A stretch of 64,000 nucleotides of DNA from Butyricicoccus_B sp017886875 (GTDB taxonomy: Bacteria > Bacillota > Clostridia > Oscillospirales > Butyricicoccaceae). Positions 15,287 to 24,644 of the stretch are shown here, piece after piece. A model generated the notes under the pieces. It had not been told where the DNA came from, did not search any database, and saw only the letters and a list, made by a program, of their open reading frames with translations. Every line of letters starts with the position of its first letter. The first letter of the stretch is position 1. Location: contig OZ007036.1 in NCBI GenBank assembly GCA_963931655.1, positions 1,240,001-1,304,000 of the forward strand, given 5' to 3'. A program made the position numbers and the translations under genes.

Positions 15287-15371
15287 AAATTTCTACCTCC
15301 ATTTTTGATTACATTGCATAGTATACGCCTATAAAACCAATTTGAAAAGGGCTTTAACCATTTTACGCACA

Positions 15372-15424
15372 TTGCAATTTAAAAAATGTTGTGATAGACT
15401 AATATTTGCCGAATACTTTCGGCT
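15372..15424 (+). promoter_or_regulatory. Promoter and leader hairpin of the flippase gene
   Basis: TTGCAA (15372-15377), 17 bases, TAGACT (15395-15400) is a plausible sigma-A promoter. A small hairpin, GCCGAA/TTCGGC, lies just before the AAGGAG site and may partly control translation. Confidence 0.5.
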
Positions 15425-15435
15425 AAGGAGTTAAT

Positions 15436-16884
15436 ATGTCAGAAAAAAATACTATGACAAAGAATGCAGTATTATTTTTACCTGCAAAAATATTAGAGGG
15501 CGTACTTCTTTTGATGATGTCCTCAATGTATACGCATATATTTACCGAACCTGCGGCGGGCTCATTTGGACTTGTGCAACAAGTTATAAATTTTTCATAT
15601 TTACTTATTGCAGCATGGATGGCAAATGCAAGCACACGCTATGCAGCCGAGGAATATAAGCGAGATAAAGCAAGCGAACTATTATCTACAATGACCATAG
15701 TATATTTAATTATGGGTGTTGTAGGCGTTATAGCTTGTACAAGCATAGGAGTTATATGGCAAAACAGCAGTTTTATATTTGGAGCTGTTATGTTCTGCAC
15801 ATATACAGCATTTACAATTTTAATAAATACACTTGTACAGCTTGATAAAGTAAAACCTGCAATTTTATTTTCCCTTATTTCAGCTATTTTAAAACTTGTA
15901 ATAGCGTTTATATTGGTTGGCGGAAAAAATAACTTCCCTGACCCAACTCCAGCATTTATAGCAAATATAGTAGCTGACGGAATAGGAGCAATAGGAGCTA
16001 TTTTTGCATTAAAAATGCCAACTGTTGTTAGATTTAAGTTTTCAAGCAAAGCCATGCTAAATAAGATGTTAACATATGGTGTACCTCTTATGGGTGTAGC
16101 TCTTTGTTCCGGACTTTTAACATTATTTGATAGATTTTATATATATGGTGTTTTTGGTAATGCAACAGGAGCTATTTATTATTATAACAGTTCCATTCCA
16201 AACTCTGTTTTTACAATGCTTTCAGTAGGTGTTTTAAGAGGTGTATATCCTGCTGTTTTAAGAGCATGGAATGACAGAAGCAAGGACGAAGCTAAAATTT
16301 TACTTGGTTCAGGTGTACGACTTTATATGCTTGTGGCACTGCCTGCTGCCTTTGGACTTGCAGCAGTATCACATGCGTTTTGCTCTGTATTCTTTGCTGA
16401 TGGCTATGAAGAGGGTGCATCAGTAATAGGCACAACAGCATTTGCAATGGTGTTTATGGGACTTACTGAATATGCAAATAAAGGCTATGAGCTTGAACAA
16501 GATACAAAACCTGTTTTAACCAACTGTATGATAGCAATGATAGTAAAAATAGTAGCTAGTATTGCATGTGTTCATGCGTTAGGTTTTACAGGTGGTGCAA
16601 TGGGTTCGCTTATCGCCTTTGCGACATATTTTATTTTAACCTCAATAAGAGTTAGAAAATATTTTATGTGGCGAGTTCCAATGGGTTCATTTATAAGAAT
16701 ATTAGTTTCAGCAATTCTTTGCGGACTGGCTGCATATTTCTGCACATTACTGCCTATTGGTGAATTGTTAAGACTTGTGCTAGCAATAGCCGCAGGCGGA
16801 TTTGCATACACAGTATGTATAATAGTCTCTGGTGAGGGTAAAGAAGAAATTAAAATGATAATTGCAAAAATCAAAAGAAAATGA
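15436..16884 (+). CDS. Polysaccharide flippase (MATE/MOP superfamily)
   Basis: This 482-residue protein has about 12-14 hydrophobic segments spread over its whole length, a start like TKNAVLFLPAKILEGVLLLMM, and the oligosaccharide-flippase pattern (TEPAAGSFGLVQQVINFSYLL). It belongs to the Wzx/SpoVB/MurJ-type family that moves lipid-linked glycans across the membrane. It is a single gene, with its own promoter upstream and a strong terminator downstream. Its substrate is unknown; a wall polymer or exopolysaccharide would fit the glycan genes further on. Confidence 0.85.
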   Translation: MSEKNTMTKNAVLFLPAKILEGVLLLMMSSMYTHIFTEPAAGSFGLVQQVINFSYLLIAAWMANASTRYAAEEYKRDKASELLSTMTIVYLIMGVVGVIACTSIGVIWQNSSFIFGAVMFCTYTAFTILINTLVQLDKVKPAILFSLISAILKLVIAFILVGGKNNFPDPTPAFIANIVADGIGAIGAIFALKMPTVVRFKFSSKAMLNKMLTYGVPLMGVALCSGLLTLFDRFYIYGVFGNATGAIYYYNSSIPNSVFTMLSVGVLRGVYPAVLRAWNDRSKDEAKILLGSGVRLYMLVALPAAFGLAAVSHAFCSVFFADGYEEGASVIGTTAFAMVFMGLTEYANKGYELEQDTKPVLTNCMIAMIVKIVASIACVHALGFTGGAMGSLIAFATYFILTSIRVRKYFMWRVPMGSFIRILVSAILCGLAAYFCTLLPIGELLRLVLAIAAGGFAYTVCIIVSGEGKEEIKMIIAKIKRK

Positions 16885-16887
16885 TAA

Positions 16888-16919
16888 AAAGCCCGTTGAG
16901 CAAAAACTCAACGGGCTTT
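16888..16919. terminator. Bidirectional terminator
   Basis: AAAGCCCGTTGAG (16888-16900) pairs perfectly with CTCAACGGGCTTT (16907-16919), loop CAAAAA. It lies between the converging flippase gene and the end of the purine operon and can serve both. Confidence 0.9.
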
Positions 16920-16923
16920 AAAA

Positions 16924-17448
16924 TTATAGCTTAGGAAATAGTTCCTGCTCAACAGCAGCATCAAGAGTAACGCCAGAGAAACCAACAGAAGTCATACCAT
17001 CAATAAATCTATTAACAGTAGACATAACCATTGACATATTATCAGCGAAGAAAGTTACAATGGACTGTAAATCCTTAGAGCAATCAATTAAAGTATTGTG
17101 CTTTAAGAAAATCTGACCTGCATGGTCAAATAAACCAAAATAACCGATTGCACTGAAGTTATTGCAGTAAGCACAAGCTGCACGCAGATGACCAAAGTTT
17201 TCCTTTGGAGCGTTCTGGAATAAGGTTACAAAGAATTGTAACATACCGTTATCCTCGCCACCCGGCAGAGGCATAGGAATAAAGCAACATTCAACAGTGA
17301 CGTCCATTTGAGCCTTGCCCTGCTTAGGAGGTTCAGCATGGAGAATCATTGGTACATTTTCAGCTTTCATTGTTTCAGCCTTAAATCCGTTTTGATTTAA
17401 AACTTCAGCCATACATTTTAAAATTTGTTCTTGTTTTTCTACTTTCAT
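16924..17448 (-). CDS. YbjN-like protein of unknown function, end of pur operon
   Basis: This 174-residue soluble protein starts MKVEKQEQILKCMAEVLNQNG and contains VECCFIPMPLPGGEDNGMLQFF, a C/N-rich ACAYCNNFSAIGYFGLFD and a helical C-terminus. The alternation of a helix, a sheet and a long helix resembles YbjN/type III chaperone-like folds, but the match is only by general shape. It starts 15 bases after purD with AAGGAG in between, so it is the last gene of the purine operon. It has no evident catalytic motif. Confidence 0.65.
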   Translation of the reverse strand: MKVEKQEQILKCMAEVLNQNGFKAETMKAENVPMILHAEPPKQGKAQMDVTVECCFIPMPLPGGEDNGMLQFFVTLFQNAPKENFGHLRAACAYCNNFSAIGYFGLFDHAGQIFLKHNTLIDCSKDLQSIVTFFADNMSMVMSTVNRFIDGMTSVGFSGVTLDAAVEQELFPKL

Positions 17449-17463
17449 ATAGACTCCTTAAAT

Positions 17464-18714
17464 TTATTTCACACCGATATCTGTACGGAAGTGTACACCA
17501 TCGAAATGAATTTTCTTAACATCAGCATACGCTTTTTTGATTGCTTCGTCAAGAGTTTTTGCATTAGCAGTTACACCCAGTACACGACCGCCATTAGTTA
17601 CCATAACACCATCAGACAATTTTGTACCAGCATGATAAACTATAGAGTCGGTTACATCATCTAAACCAGTGATAACTTTACCTTTTTCATATTTTGCAGG
17701 ATAGCCCCCAGAAGCCATACAAACACAACAAGCAGCATTATCAGACCATTTAATATCAATATTTTCAAGAGTGCCATCAATAACAGCATTAAAAATATCA
17801 AAAATATCTGTTTCTAGTCTTGAAAGCACAGCTTGGGTTTCAGGGTCACCAAAGCGGGCATTATATTCAATAACTTTAGGGCCCTTAGGAGTTAACATAA
17901 GACCAAAATAAATAACACCCTTAAATGTTCTACCCTCTTTTGCCATAGCATCAATAGTTGGACGGAAAATAGTATCCATACAAGTTTTAGCTATTTCATC
18001 AGTATACATTCTTGATGGAGAAAAAGCACCCATACCACCAGTATTAGGACCTTTGTCATGGTCATAAGCACGCTTGTGGTCTTGAGCAGATGGCATAGTT
18101 TTAATTGTTTTACCATCAGTAAAAGCTAAAACTGAAACTTCAGGGCCAGTTAAAAATTCCTCAATAACAACTCTAGCACCAGCAGAGCCAAAAGCCCCAC
18201 CGTCCATAGCGTCTTTAACCGCATTTATAGCATCTTCTTCGGTCATAGCAACAGTAACACCCTTACCAAGTGCTAAACCATCAGCCTTTACAACAATAGG
18301 TGCACCCTGCTCTTTAATATACTCGATAGCTTTGGACGACTCCTCAAAAACAGCATAATTTGCAGTTGGAATATTGTATTTATGCATTAAATCCTTAGCA
18401 AAAGATTTAGAGCCTTCAATAATAGCGGCATTTTTATGAGGACCAAATGCACGAATACCAACATCTTCTAAAGCGTCAACCATACCAAGAGCTAAAGGGT
18501 CATCAGGAGCAACCATAACTAAATCAGGCTTATTTTCTTTAGCGAAAGCCACCATTTTTTCTATATCAGTAGCGGTTATATCCACACATTCAGCAATGCT
18601 TGCAATACCGCCATTACCTGGAGCACACCAAATTTTATCTACTTTTGCACTTTTGCTAAGAGCGTGACAGATAGCATGTTCACGACCGCCACCGCCTACA
18701 ACTAAAACCTTCAT
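17464..18714 (-). CDS. purD: Phosphoribosylamine-glycine ligase
   Basis: This 416-residue ATP-grasp enzyme joins phosphoribosylamine and glycine with ATP to form GAR, step 2 of purine synthesis. Motifs: start MKVLVVGGGGREHAI, APGNGGIA, APDDPLALGMVD, VVKADGLALGKGV (ATP-grasp), GPEVSVLAFTDG, SAQDHKRAYDHDKGPNTGGMGA, and NARFGDPETQ for metal binding. GGAGGT precedes the ATG. A terminator-like hairpin lies between it and the upstream purH gene, so its expression may be lower or partly separate. Confidence 0.97.
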   Translation of the reverse strand: MKVLVVGGGGREHAICHALSKSAKVDKIWCAPGNGGIASIAECVDITATDIEKMVAFAKENKPDLVMVAPDDPLALGMVDALEDVGIRAFGPHKNAAIIEGSKSFAKDLMHKYNIPTANYAVFEESSKAIEYIKEQGAPIVVKADGLALGKGVTVAMTEEDAINAVKDAMDGGAFGSAGARVVIEEFLTGPEVSVLAFTDGKTIKTMPSAQDHKRAYDHDKGPNTGGMGAFSPSRMYTDEIAKTCMDTIFRPTIDAMAKEGRTFKGVIYFGLMLTPKGPKVIEYNARFGDPETQAVLSRLETDIFDIFNAVIDGTLENIDIKWSDNAACCVCMASGGYPAKYEKGKVITGLDDVTDSIVYHAGTKLSDGVMVTNGGRVLGVTANAKTLDEAIKKAYADVKKIHFDGVHFRTDIGVK

Positions 18715-18732
18715 AATCTACCTCCATTTATT

Positions 18733-18824
18733 TATGGGGCTTTGCCCCAAACTCCAAAAACCAAGGTTTTATCGAAAACTTTAATTTTATAAAAGCGTGT
18801 CACAAAAGAAACTGCGACACGCTT
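18733..18824 (-). terminator. Hairpins in the purH-purD gap
   Basis: On the minus strand AAGCGTGTC (18824-18816) pairs with GACACGCTT (18801-18793) followed by TTAT, a terminator-like element directly after purH. A second stem, TGGGGC/GCCCCA near 18733-18750, precedes the purD site. They could reduce purD expression or mark mRNA processing. Confidence 0.55.
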
Positions 18825-18830
18825 AATTTT

Positions 18831-20003
18831 TTAGTGATGGAATAAACGCATTCCTGTAAAGCTCATAACCATATTGTATTTATTTGCAGTCATAATTACA
18901 TGGTCATCACGAATAGAGCCACCTGGCTGAACTATATATTCTACACCGGATTTTCTAGCACGTTCAACATTATCACCGAATGGGAAAAATGCATCAGAGC
19001 CAACAGTAACACCTGTATTTTTAGCAATCCAAGCCTTTTTTTCCTCAGCGGTTAAAATTTCAGGCTTAACCTTGAAAGTTTGCTCCCAAACACCATCAGC
19101 AAGAATATCTTCATATTCATCAGATATATATAAATCTATTGCATTATCTCTATCTGGTCTACGTATACCATCAACAAACTGTAAACCTAAAACTTTAGGG
19201 TGCTGACGTAAGAACCAGTTATCAGCCTTTGTGCCTGCAAGACGAGTACAGTGTATACGGCTTTGCTGACCTGCACCCACACCGATGGTCTGACCGTTTT
19301 TAACATAGCAAACAGAGTTAGACTGAGTGTATTTAAGAGTGATAAGAGCAACAATCATATCAAGAGCAGCTTCATCGGTTAGATTTTTGTTATCAGTTAC
19401 AATATTATTTAATAAATCCTTACTTATTTTAAAATCATTGTAACCCTGCTCAAAAGTCACACCAAAAACATCACGCTTTTCAATAGCCTTTGGCTTATAA
19501 TTCTCATCAATTTTAATTACGTTATAGTTGCCCTTACGCTTTCTTTTTAGGATTTCCAGAGCCTCATCAGTAAAATCTGGTGCAATAATACCGTCAGAAA
19601 CTTCATTTAAAAGCAGATTAGCGGTATCAGCATCACAGGTATCACTTAACGCTACAAAATCACCATAAGAGCAAAGACGGTCAGCACCTCTAGCACGAGC
19701 ATAAGCAGAAGCGATAGGAGAAAGTTTTTCTGCGTCAACAAAATACATCTGCTTTTCAGTTTCTGTTAGAGGATAGCCAAGAGCCGCACCCGCTGGAGAT
19801 ACATGTTTAAAAGAAGCAGCCGCAGCATGACCAGTAGCTTCTTTAAGCTGACTAACAAGCTGATAAGCGTTAAAAGCATCTAAGAAATTTATATAACCTG
19901 GTTTACCATTTAAAACTTCTATTGGAAGTTCTCCCTCTGTCATAAAAATACGGGAAGGCTTTTGGTTAGGGTTACAACCATATTTAAGAGTTAATTCTTT
20001 CAT
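18831..20003 (-). CDS. purH: Stand-alone AICAR formyltransferase
   Basis: This 390-residue protein matches only the AICAR transformylase half of bifunctional PurH. It starts MKELTLKYGCNPNQKPSRIF, has the catalytic Lys-His in SFKHVSPAGAALG, and has YARARGADRLCSYGDFVALSD, GIIAPDFTDEALEIL, TQSNSVCYVKNGQTIGVGAGQQSRIHC and SDAFFPFGDNVERA. The MGS-like IMP cyclohydrolase domain is absent. It transfers formyl from 10-formyl-THF to AICAR to give FAICAR. The missing activity is supplied by the PurO-type gene directly upstream. In other species the separate enzyme is sometimes given a different symbol. Confidence 0.93.
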   Translation of the reverse strand: MKELTLKYGCNPNQKPSRIFMTEGELPIEVLNGKPGYINFLDAFNAYQLVSQLKEATGHAAAASFKHVSPAGAALGYPLTETEKQMYFVDAEKLSPIASAYARARGADRLCSYGDFVALSDTCDADTANLLLNEVSDGIIAPDFTDEALEILKRKRKGNYNVIKIDENYKPKAIEKRDVFGVTFEQGYNDFKISKDLLNNIVTDNKNLTDEAALDMIVALITLKYTQSNSVCYVKNGQTIGVGAGQQSRIHCTRLAGTKADNWFLRQHPKVLGLQFVDGIRRPDRDNAIDLYISDEYEDILADGVWEQTFKVKPEILTAEEKKAWIAKNTGVTVGSDAFFPFGDNVERARKSGVEYIVQPGGSIRDDHVIMTANKYNMVMSFTGMRLFHH

Positions 20004-20012
20004 AAATTCACC

Positions 20013-20729
20013 TTACTTCTTGTATTTATTCTTGATAATAGTTTCAGTTTCGCCTGTTTCAAGGTCAATATAACGAACAAATAGAGAAATCTTATTTATT
20101 TCGTTCATAGACTCCCAAAGTAGATTTGCAAAATCATTGATATCATAATCAATCTGAATACATTTAGGCTCGCCTCTAAATGGTGGTAGTGGGTCACCGT
20201 CACACATATAAGTGTGAATAAAATGACCTAAACCAGCAACAGGCTTATCATACTCATAGAAGAAACGCTTGTTAGCTGTTCTATCAGAAGTAAAGTTCTT
20301 TAGTATAGAAATATCATAAGAGCCATCTTCATTTACAACTGCGGAAATACGAGAAGTATAATTTGGAGCGTCTGGCTCAAATTGACGTGTACGCAAAGCC
20401 TCAATATAGCTTTTACCCTGCTTTAAGTATTCACAAATAGTGTCTGTCTGGTCACCATTTGTAACAACAGTTTTACCCTCACATGTGCGAACAGGGTGAT
20501 AAATAATTAGTGAAGGGTCAGTCATTTTTGAAGCGTCAAAAGCTTCTGTGCGAATACCGTCCTCTGTTTCAACAAAAACACGATTACGGCTGTTTTCAGA
20601 GCGACCCATAATAAAATAAGCGATAACATTCTTTTTGTTATCCTTAGTTCTGCCGAGGATTATGCCACGACCTGGATAAGCGTTGCTTTGCAGTTCCTCT
20701 TGAATATTGTATACAAAATTACGAAACAT
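20013..20729 (-). CDS. purO: IMP cyclohydrolase, PurO type
   Basis: This 238-residue protein matches the IMP cyclohydrolase family (PurO fold) first known from archaea: start YPGRGIILGRTKDNKKNVIAYFIMGRSENSRNR, then YHPVRTCEGKTVVTNGDQTDTI and AGLGHFIHTYMCDGDPLPPF. It closes FAICAR to IMP, the last step of purine synthesis, which in most bacteria is the N-terminal domain of PurH. Position between purN and the formyltransferase supports this fully. AAGGGG precedes the start. Confidence 0.88.
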   Translation of the reverse strand: MFRNFVYNIQEELQSNAYPGRGIILGRTKDNKKNVIAYFIMGRSENSRNRVFVETEDGIRTEAFDASKMTDPSLIIYHPVRTCEGKTVVTNGDQTDTICEYLKQGKSYIEALRTRQFEPDAPNYTSRISAVVNEDGSYDISILKNFTSDRTANKRFFYEYDKPVAGLGHFIHTYMCDGDPLPPFRGEPKCIQIDYDINDFANLLWESMNEINKISLFVRYIDLETGETETIIKNKYKK

Positions 20730-20747
20730 AAATATAAACCCCTTTTC

Positions 20748-21377
20748 TTAGTTTTCAGGCAAAATTTTAACTATTTGACCGTTAATTTGCAAACGGTTTT
20801 CACAAAATAGGGATACAGCTTTAGGGAGAATATGCCATTCAGCCTGCTCCATAACACGTCTTTGTAAAACTTCCGGAGTATCATCTGGCATAACTTCAAC
20901 AGCCTTTTGTAAAATTATAGCACCACCGTCAACAATTTCAGAAACAAAATGCACAGTTGCACCTGTTACCTTTACGCCTTTAGCAAGAGCAGCTTCATGC
21001 ACATGAAGACCATAAAAGCCTTCTCCACAAAAAGACGGAACAAGCGACGGGTGAACATTTATAATTTTATTTTCCCATTTCTTGCAAAACTCATCAGGCA
21101 ATACAGTCATAAAGCCTGCAAGTACTACTAAGTCTATTTTAATCTGACATAGCATTGTGTCAAGAGCTATGCCATAATCTTCAGCTGTTTCATAATCTTT
21201 TCTTTTTAAGATATAGGACGGAATAAAAGCTTTTTTAGCACGTTCTAAAGCGTAAGCATTAGGGTTTGAAGAAATCACAGCGGCAATATTGCCGCCATGA
21301 ATTTCGCCATTTTGTTCTGCATTAATAAGTGCTTGCAAATTTGTTCCGCCACCTGAAACTAATACAGCTATATTCAC
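20748..21377 (-). CDS. purN: Phosphoribosylglycinamide formyltransferase
   Basis: This 209-residue enzyme transfers formyl from 10-formyl-THF to GAR. Motifs: IAVLVSGGGTNLQALI, the catalytic INVHPSLVPSF (Asn-x-His), TGATVHFVSEIVDGGAII (Asp) and the C-terminal ALQRRV-type helix (LQRRVMEQAEWHILPKAV). The start is GTG with AGAGG upstream. It lies 14 bases after purM. Confidence 0.96.
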   Translation of the reverse strand: MNIAVLVSGGGTNLQALINAEQNGEIHGGNIAAVISSNPNAYALERAKKAFIPSYILKRKDYETAEDYGIALDTMLCQIKIDLVVLAGFMTVLPDEFCKKWENKIINVHPSLVPSFCGEGFYGLHVHEAALAKGVKVTGATVHFVSEIVDGGAIILQKAVEVMPDDTPEVLQRRVMEQAEWHILPKAVSLFCENRLQINGQIVKILPEN

Positions 21378-21390
21378 AATAATAAACCTC

Positions 21391-22428
21391 TTAAACTAAA
21401 GTAATACCCTTTTCGCCTGTGGTGATTTCACCCATAATATAAGCAGTTTCACCAGCATCAGCTAAAGCCTTAATAGCCTTGTCAGCGTCATCAGCTGCAA
21501 CAGCAACCATCAAACCTACACCCATATTAAATGTGTTATACATATCACGCTCTGGGATATTACCAGCCTTAGCGATAACATCAAATATAGGCAGTATAGG
21601 AGCAGCATTTTTACGAATAACCGCATGAGTGTTATCACCTAACATACGAGGTACATTTTCATAGAAGCCGCCGCCTGTAATATGGCTAATTGCCTTAACA
21701 TCAGCATTTTCAATAAGGTTTTGAATAGCCTTTACATAAATCTTGGTTGGGGTTAAAAGCTCCTCGCCTAAAGTCTTTCCTAGTTCATCAATATATTTTT
21801 TAACAGAGTTTTCATCAATGCCTAATGTTTTACGAACAAGAGAATAACCATTAGAGTGAACACCAGAAGAAGCAACACCGATTAAAACATCACCAGCTGT
21901 TAGTCTGCTGCCATCAATCATTTTCTTTTTATCGACCATACCAACAGAGAAGCCGGCAACATCATATTCATCAACAGGATAAAATCCTGGCATTTCAGCG
22001 GTCTCGCCACCGATTAAAGCACAACCTGCTTGACGGCAACCTTCAGTAATACCAGAAACAATGCTTGCAACTCTTTCAGGAAAATTCTTGCCCACAGCAA
22101 TATAATCAAGGAAAAACAGAGGTTTTGCACCACAGCAAGCGATATCATTTACACACATAGCGACAGCATCAATACCAATAGTATCATGCTTATCCATTAA
22201 AAAAGCGAGTTTCAGCTTAGTGCCAACACCATCAGTACCAGAAACCAGAACAGGTTCTTCCATGCCTTTAAAATCAGGCTGGAAAAGACCACCAAAACCG
22301 CCAAGGCTACCAATAACCCCTGGAATAAAAGTGCTTTCAACCATAGGTTTAATAAGTTTTACAGCTTCATAACCAGCAACAACATCTACACCTGCTGCTT
22401 TGTAGCTTTCGGAACGGCTCTCACTCAT
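21391..22428 (-). CDS. purM: Phosphoribosylformylglycinamidine cyclo-ligase
   Basis: This 345-residue AIR synthetase closes FGAM to AIR with ATP. Motifs: YKAAGVDVVAGYEAV, GFGGLFQPD, LVSGTDGVGTKLKLA, MCVNDIACCGAKPLFFLDYIA, GCALIGGETAEMPGFY, ASSGVHSNGYSLVR and HITGGGFYENVPR. Its ATG overlaps the purF stop by four bases. Note that purL/purQ/purS, the enzymes just before it in the pathway, are not in this operon. Confidence 0.97.
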   Translation of the reverse strand: MSESRSESYKAAGVDVVAGYEAVKLIKPMVESTFIPGVIGSLGGFGGLFQPDFKGMEEPVLVSGTDGVGTKLKLAFLMDKHDTIGIDAVAMCVNDIACCGAKPLFFLDYIAVGKNFPERVASIVSGITEGCRQAGCALIGGETAEMPGFYPVDEYDVAGFSVGMVDKKKMIDGSRLTAGDVLIGVASSGVHSNGYSLVRKTLGIDENSVKKYIDELGKTLGEELLTPTKIYVKAIQNLIENADVKAISHITGGGFYENVPRMLGDNTHAVIRKNAAPILPIFDVIAKAGNIPERDMYNTFNMGVGLMVAVAADDADKAIKALADAGETAYIMGEITTGEKGITLV

Positions 22429-23888
22429 AATTCAATCTCACTTTCAAACATATTTTTATCAACTTGATTTGGAACTTTCATTGGATAATCACCAGTAAAG
22501 CAAGCATCACAAAAACCGAGTTTACAATTTAATGCAATACGTCTTGTAGCCTCAACAGATAAGAAACCCAGGCTATCAACACCGATAATCTGACGCATTT
22601 CTTCAACAGTACGCTCATGTGCTAAAAGCTGTGTACGTTCAGGGATATCAGTGCCAAAGAAACAAGGGTGACGGAAAGGAGGTGCAGAAATTCTCATATG
22701 TACTTCTTTAGCACCAGCGTCACGAACAAGCTTTACAAGTCTAGCACATGTTGTACCACGAACAATGGAGTCATCAACCATAATAACACGCTTACCGTTT
22801 ACAGCTTCTCTAAGAGCATTTAATTTTAAACGTACAGAGCGTTCACGCTTTGATTGTCCTGGCTGAATAAAAGTTCTACCAATATAACGGTTTTTGATAA
22901 GACCAACACCATAAGGAATACCAGAACATTTAGCATAACCGATAGCAGCAGGAATACCAGAATCAGGCACACCGATAACAACATCAGCACCGACTGGGTG
23001 TTCAATAGATAAGTATTTACCCGCTTCTTGACGAGCAAGCTCAACAGATGCACCATCAATTACAGAGTCTGGACGAGCAAAATAAATATATTCAAATACA
23101 CAAGCGGCAGTTTTACATTTAACCTCACTATGTAGAGAGCGAATTTCACCGCCTTCAACAATAACAACTTCACCTGGTTCAATATCTCTTACAAATTCCG
23201 CACCAAGAGCATCTAATGCACAAGACTCAGAGGCGAAAATAATAGCACCCTCTGAGGTTTTACCCATACATAGTGGACGCATACCACGAGGGTCACGGGC
23301 AGCGATTAATTTACGAGGTGACATAATGCAAAGTGAATATGCACCTTGAACCACATTCATAGTGTTAAGTACAGCCTCTTCAATAGAGCCGCATTTTAAA
23401 CGTTCACGAACAATAGTATAAACTAAAACTTCTGTATCTGATGTAGAACGGAAAATACCGCCTGTTGTTTCAATTTCCTTGCGAAGTTCACTAGCATTTA
23501 CAAGGTTGCCATTGTGAGCAACAGCCAAATTACCTTTAATATGAGTGATGGAAAGAGGCTGAGCATTTTCACGGTGCGGGTCACCAGTTGTTGAATAACG
23601 CACATGACCAATAGCCATTTGACCGACCATACTATCAAGAATTTGCTGGTCAAAAACATCATTTACAAGACCAATGTCCTTATGGCACTTGATAACACCA
23701 CGGTTATTTACAGCAATACCGCAAGCCTCTTGACCTCTGTGCTGAAGTGCAAAAAGTGCAGTATATGCCTCATGAGCAGGGCTTAAATTGCAGCCTTCTG
23801 GGACATAAATACCAAATACACCACATTCTTCATGTACAGCATCTGAGTCAAAAGGGGTGCGATTTAATTTTTTCATTTTATATTTCAT
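22425..23888 (-). CDS. purF: Amidophosphoribosyltransferase
   Basis: This 487-residue enzyme catalyses the first committed purine step, PRPP plus glutamine to phosphoribosylamine. A propeptide of about 21 residues precedes the nucleophile Cys in EECGVFGIY. Other motifs are ALQHRGQEACGIA, GHVRYSTTGDP, AHNGNLVNA, and the PRPP site VIMVDDSIVRGTTCARLV. C-terminal Cys residues (LNCKLGFCDACFTGDYP) with a Cys further upstream are as expected for the 4Fe-4S Bacillus-type enzyme, which is oxygen-labile. GAGGT precedes the first ATG; a second ATG four codons on is possible. Confidence 0.97.
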   Translation of the reverse strand: MKYKMKKLNRTPFDSDAVHEECGVFGIYVPEGCNLSPAHEAYTALFALQHRGQEACGIAVNNRGVIKCHKDIGLVNDVFDQQILDSMVGQMAIGHVRYSTTGDPHRENAQPLSITHIKGNLAVAHNGNLVNASELRKEIETTGGIFRSTSDTEVLVYTIVRERLKCGSIEEAVLNTMNVVQGAYSLCIMSPRKLIAARDPRGMRPLCMGKTSEGAIIFASESCALDALGAEFVRDIEPGEVVIVEGGEIRSLHSEVKCKTAACVFEYIYFARPDSVIDGASVELARQEAGKYLSIEHPVGADVVIGVPDSGIPAAIGYAKCSGIPYGVGLIKNRYIGRTFIQPGQSKRERSVRLKLNALREAVNGKRVIMVDDSIVRGTTCARLVKLVRDAGAKEVHMRISAPPFRHPCFFGTDIPERTQLLAHERTVEEMRQIIGVDSLGFLSVEATRRIALNCKLGFCDACFTGDYPMKVPNQVDKNMFESEIEL

Positions 23889-23913
23889 AATATTTAGATT
23901 TACCTCGTAATAA

Positions 23914-24624
23914 TTATTTACCAGTTAAACGGCGAAGAATTTCTTGGTAAGCCTCCTCAACATTTCCAAGGTCACGGCGGAAACGGTCTTTGTCAAGCTT
24001 CTCGCCAGTATCCTTATCCCATAGACGACATGTGTCAGGAGAGATTTCATCAGCCAAAATAATAGTGCCATCATCTGTTTTACCAAATTCAAGCTTAAAG
24101 TCAACTAAAGTTACATTTAATGTGTCAAAATAAGCCTTCATAACCTCGTTTACCTTGAAAGCCATCTTTTTGATTGTTTCGATTTCCTCAGCGGTAGCAA
24201 GTTTTAAAGCCATAGCATGATAATCGTTAATCAGTGGGTCGCCTAAGTCATCATTCTTATAGGAAAACTCAATAGTTGGCTGGTCGAAAACAATGCCCTC
24301 ATTGACACCATAACGTTTAGCAAAAGAACCAGCAGAGATATTACGAATAATAACCTCAAGAGGTACAATAGAAACCTTTTTAACAACGGTTTCACGCTCG
24401 GAAAGCTGCTCAACAAAGTGAGTAGGCACACCCTGCTTTTCAAGTAGCTGGAACATATGGTTGCTCATAATGTTATTAATAACACCCTTACCAGCAATAG
24501 TTCCCTTTTTTTCACCATTAAAAGCGGTTGCATCATCTTTATAATCTACAATATACAGGTTTTCATCATCGGTTTTAAAAACTTTCTTAGCTTTACCTTC
24601 ATATAATTGTTCTAACTTTGTCAT
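23914..24624 (-). CDS. purC: SAICAR synthetase
   Basis: This 236-residue enzyme joins CAIR and aspartate with ATP to SAICAR. Motifs: EQLYEGKAKKVF, KDDATAFNGEKKGTIAGKG, NNIMSNHMFQLLE, PLEVIIRNISAGS, DFKLEFG, ILADEISPDTCRLWD and the terminal YQEILRRLTG. It is spaced 20 bases from purE and 25 from purF. Length is normal. Confidence 0.97.
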   Translation of the reverse strand: MTKLEQLYEGKAKKVFKTDDENLYIVDYKDDATAFNGEKKGTIAGKGVINNIMSNHMFQLLEKQGVPTHFVEQLSERETVVKKVSIVPLEVIIRNISAGSFAKRYGVNEGIVFDQPTIEFSYKNDDLGDPLINDYHAMALKLATAEEIETIKKMAFKVNEVMKAYFDTLNVTLVDFKLEFGKTDDGTIILADEISPDTCRLWDKDTGEKLDKDRFRRDLGNVEEAYQEILRRLTGK

Positions 24625-24644
24625 TTTAATATTCTCCTTTTGTT

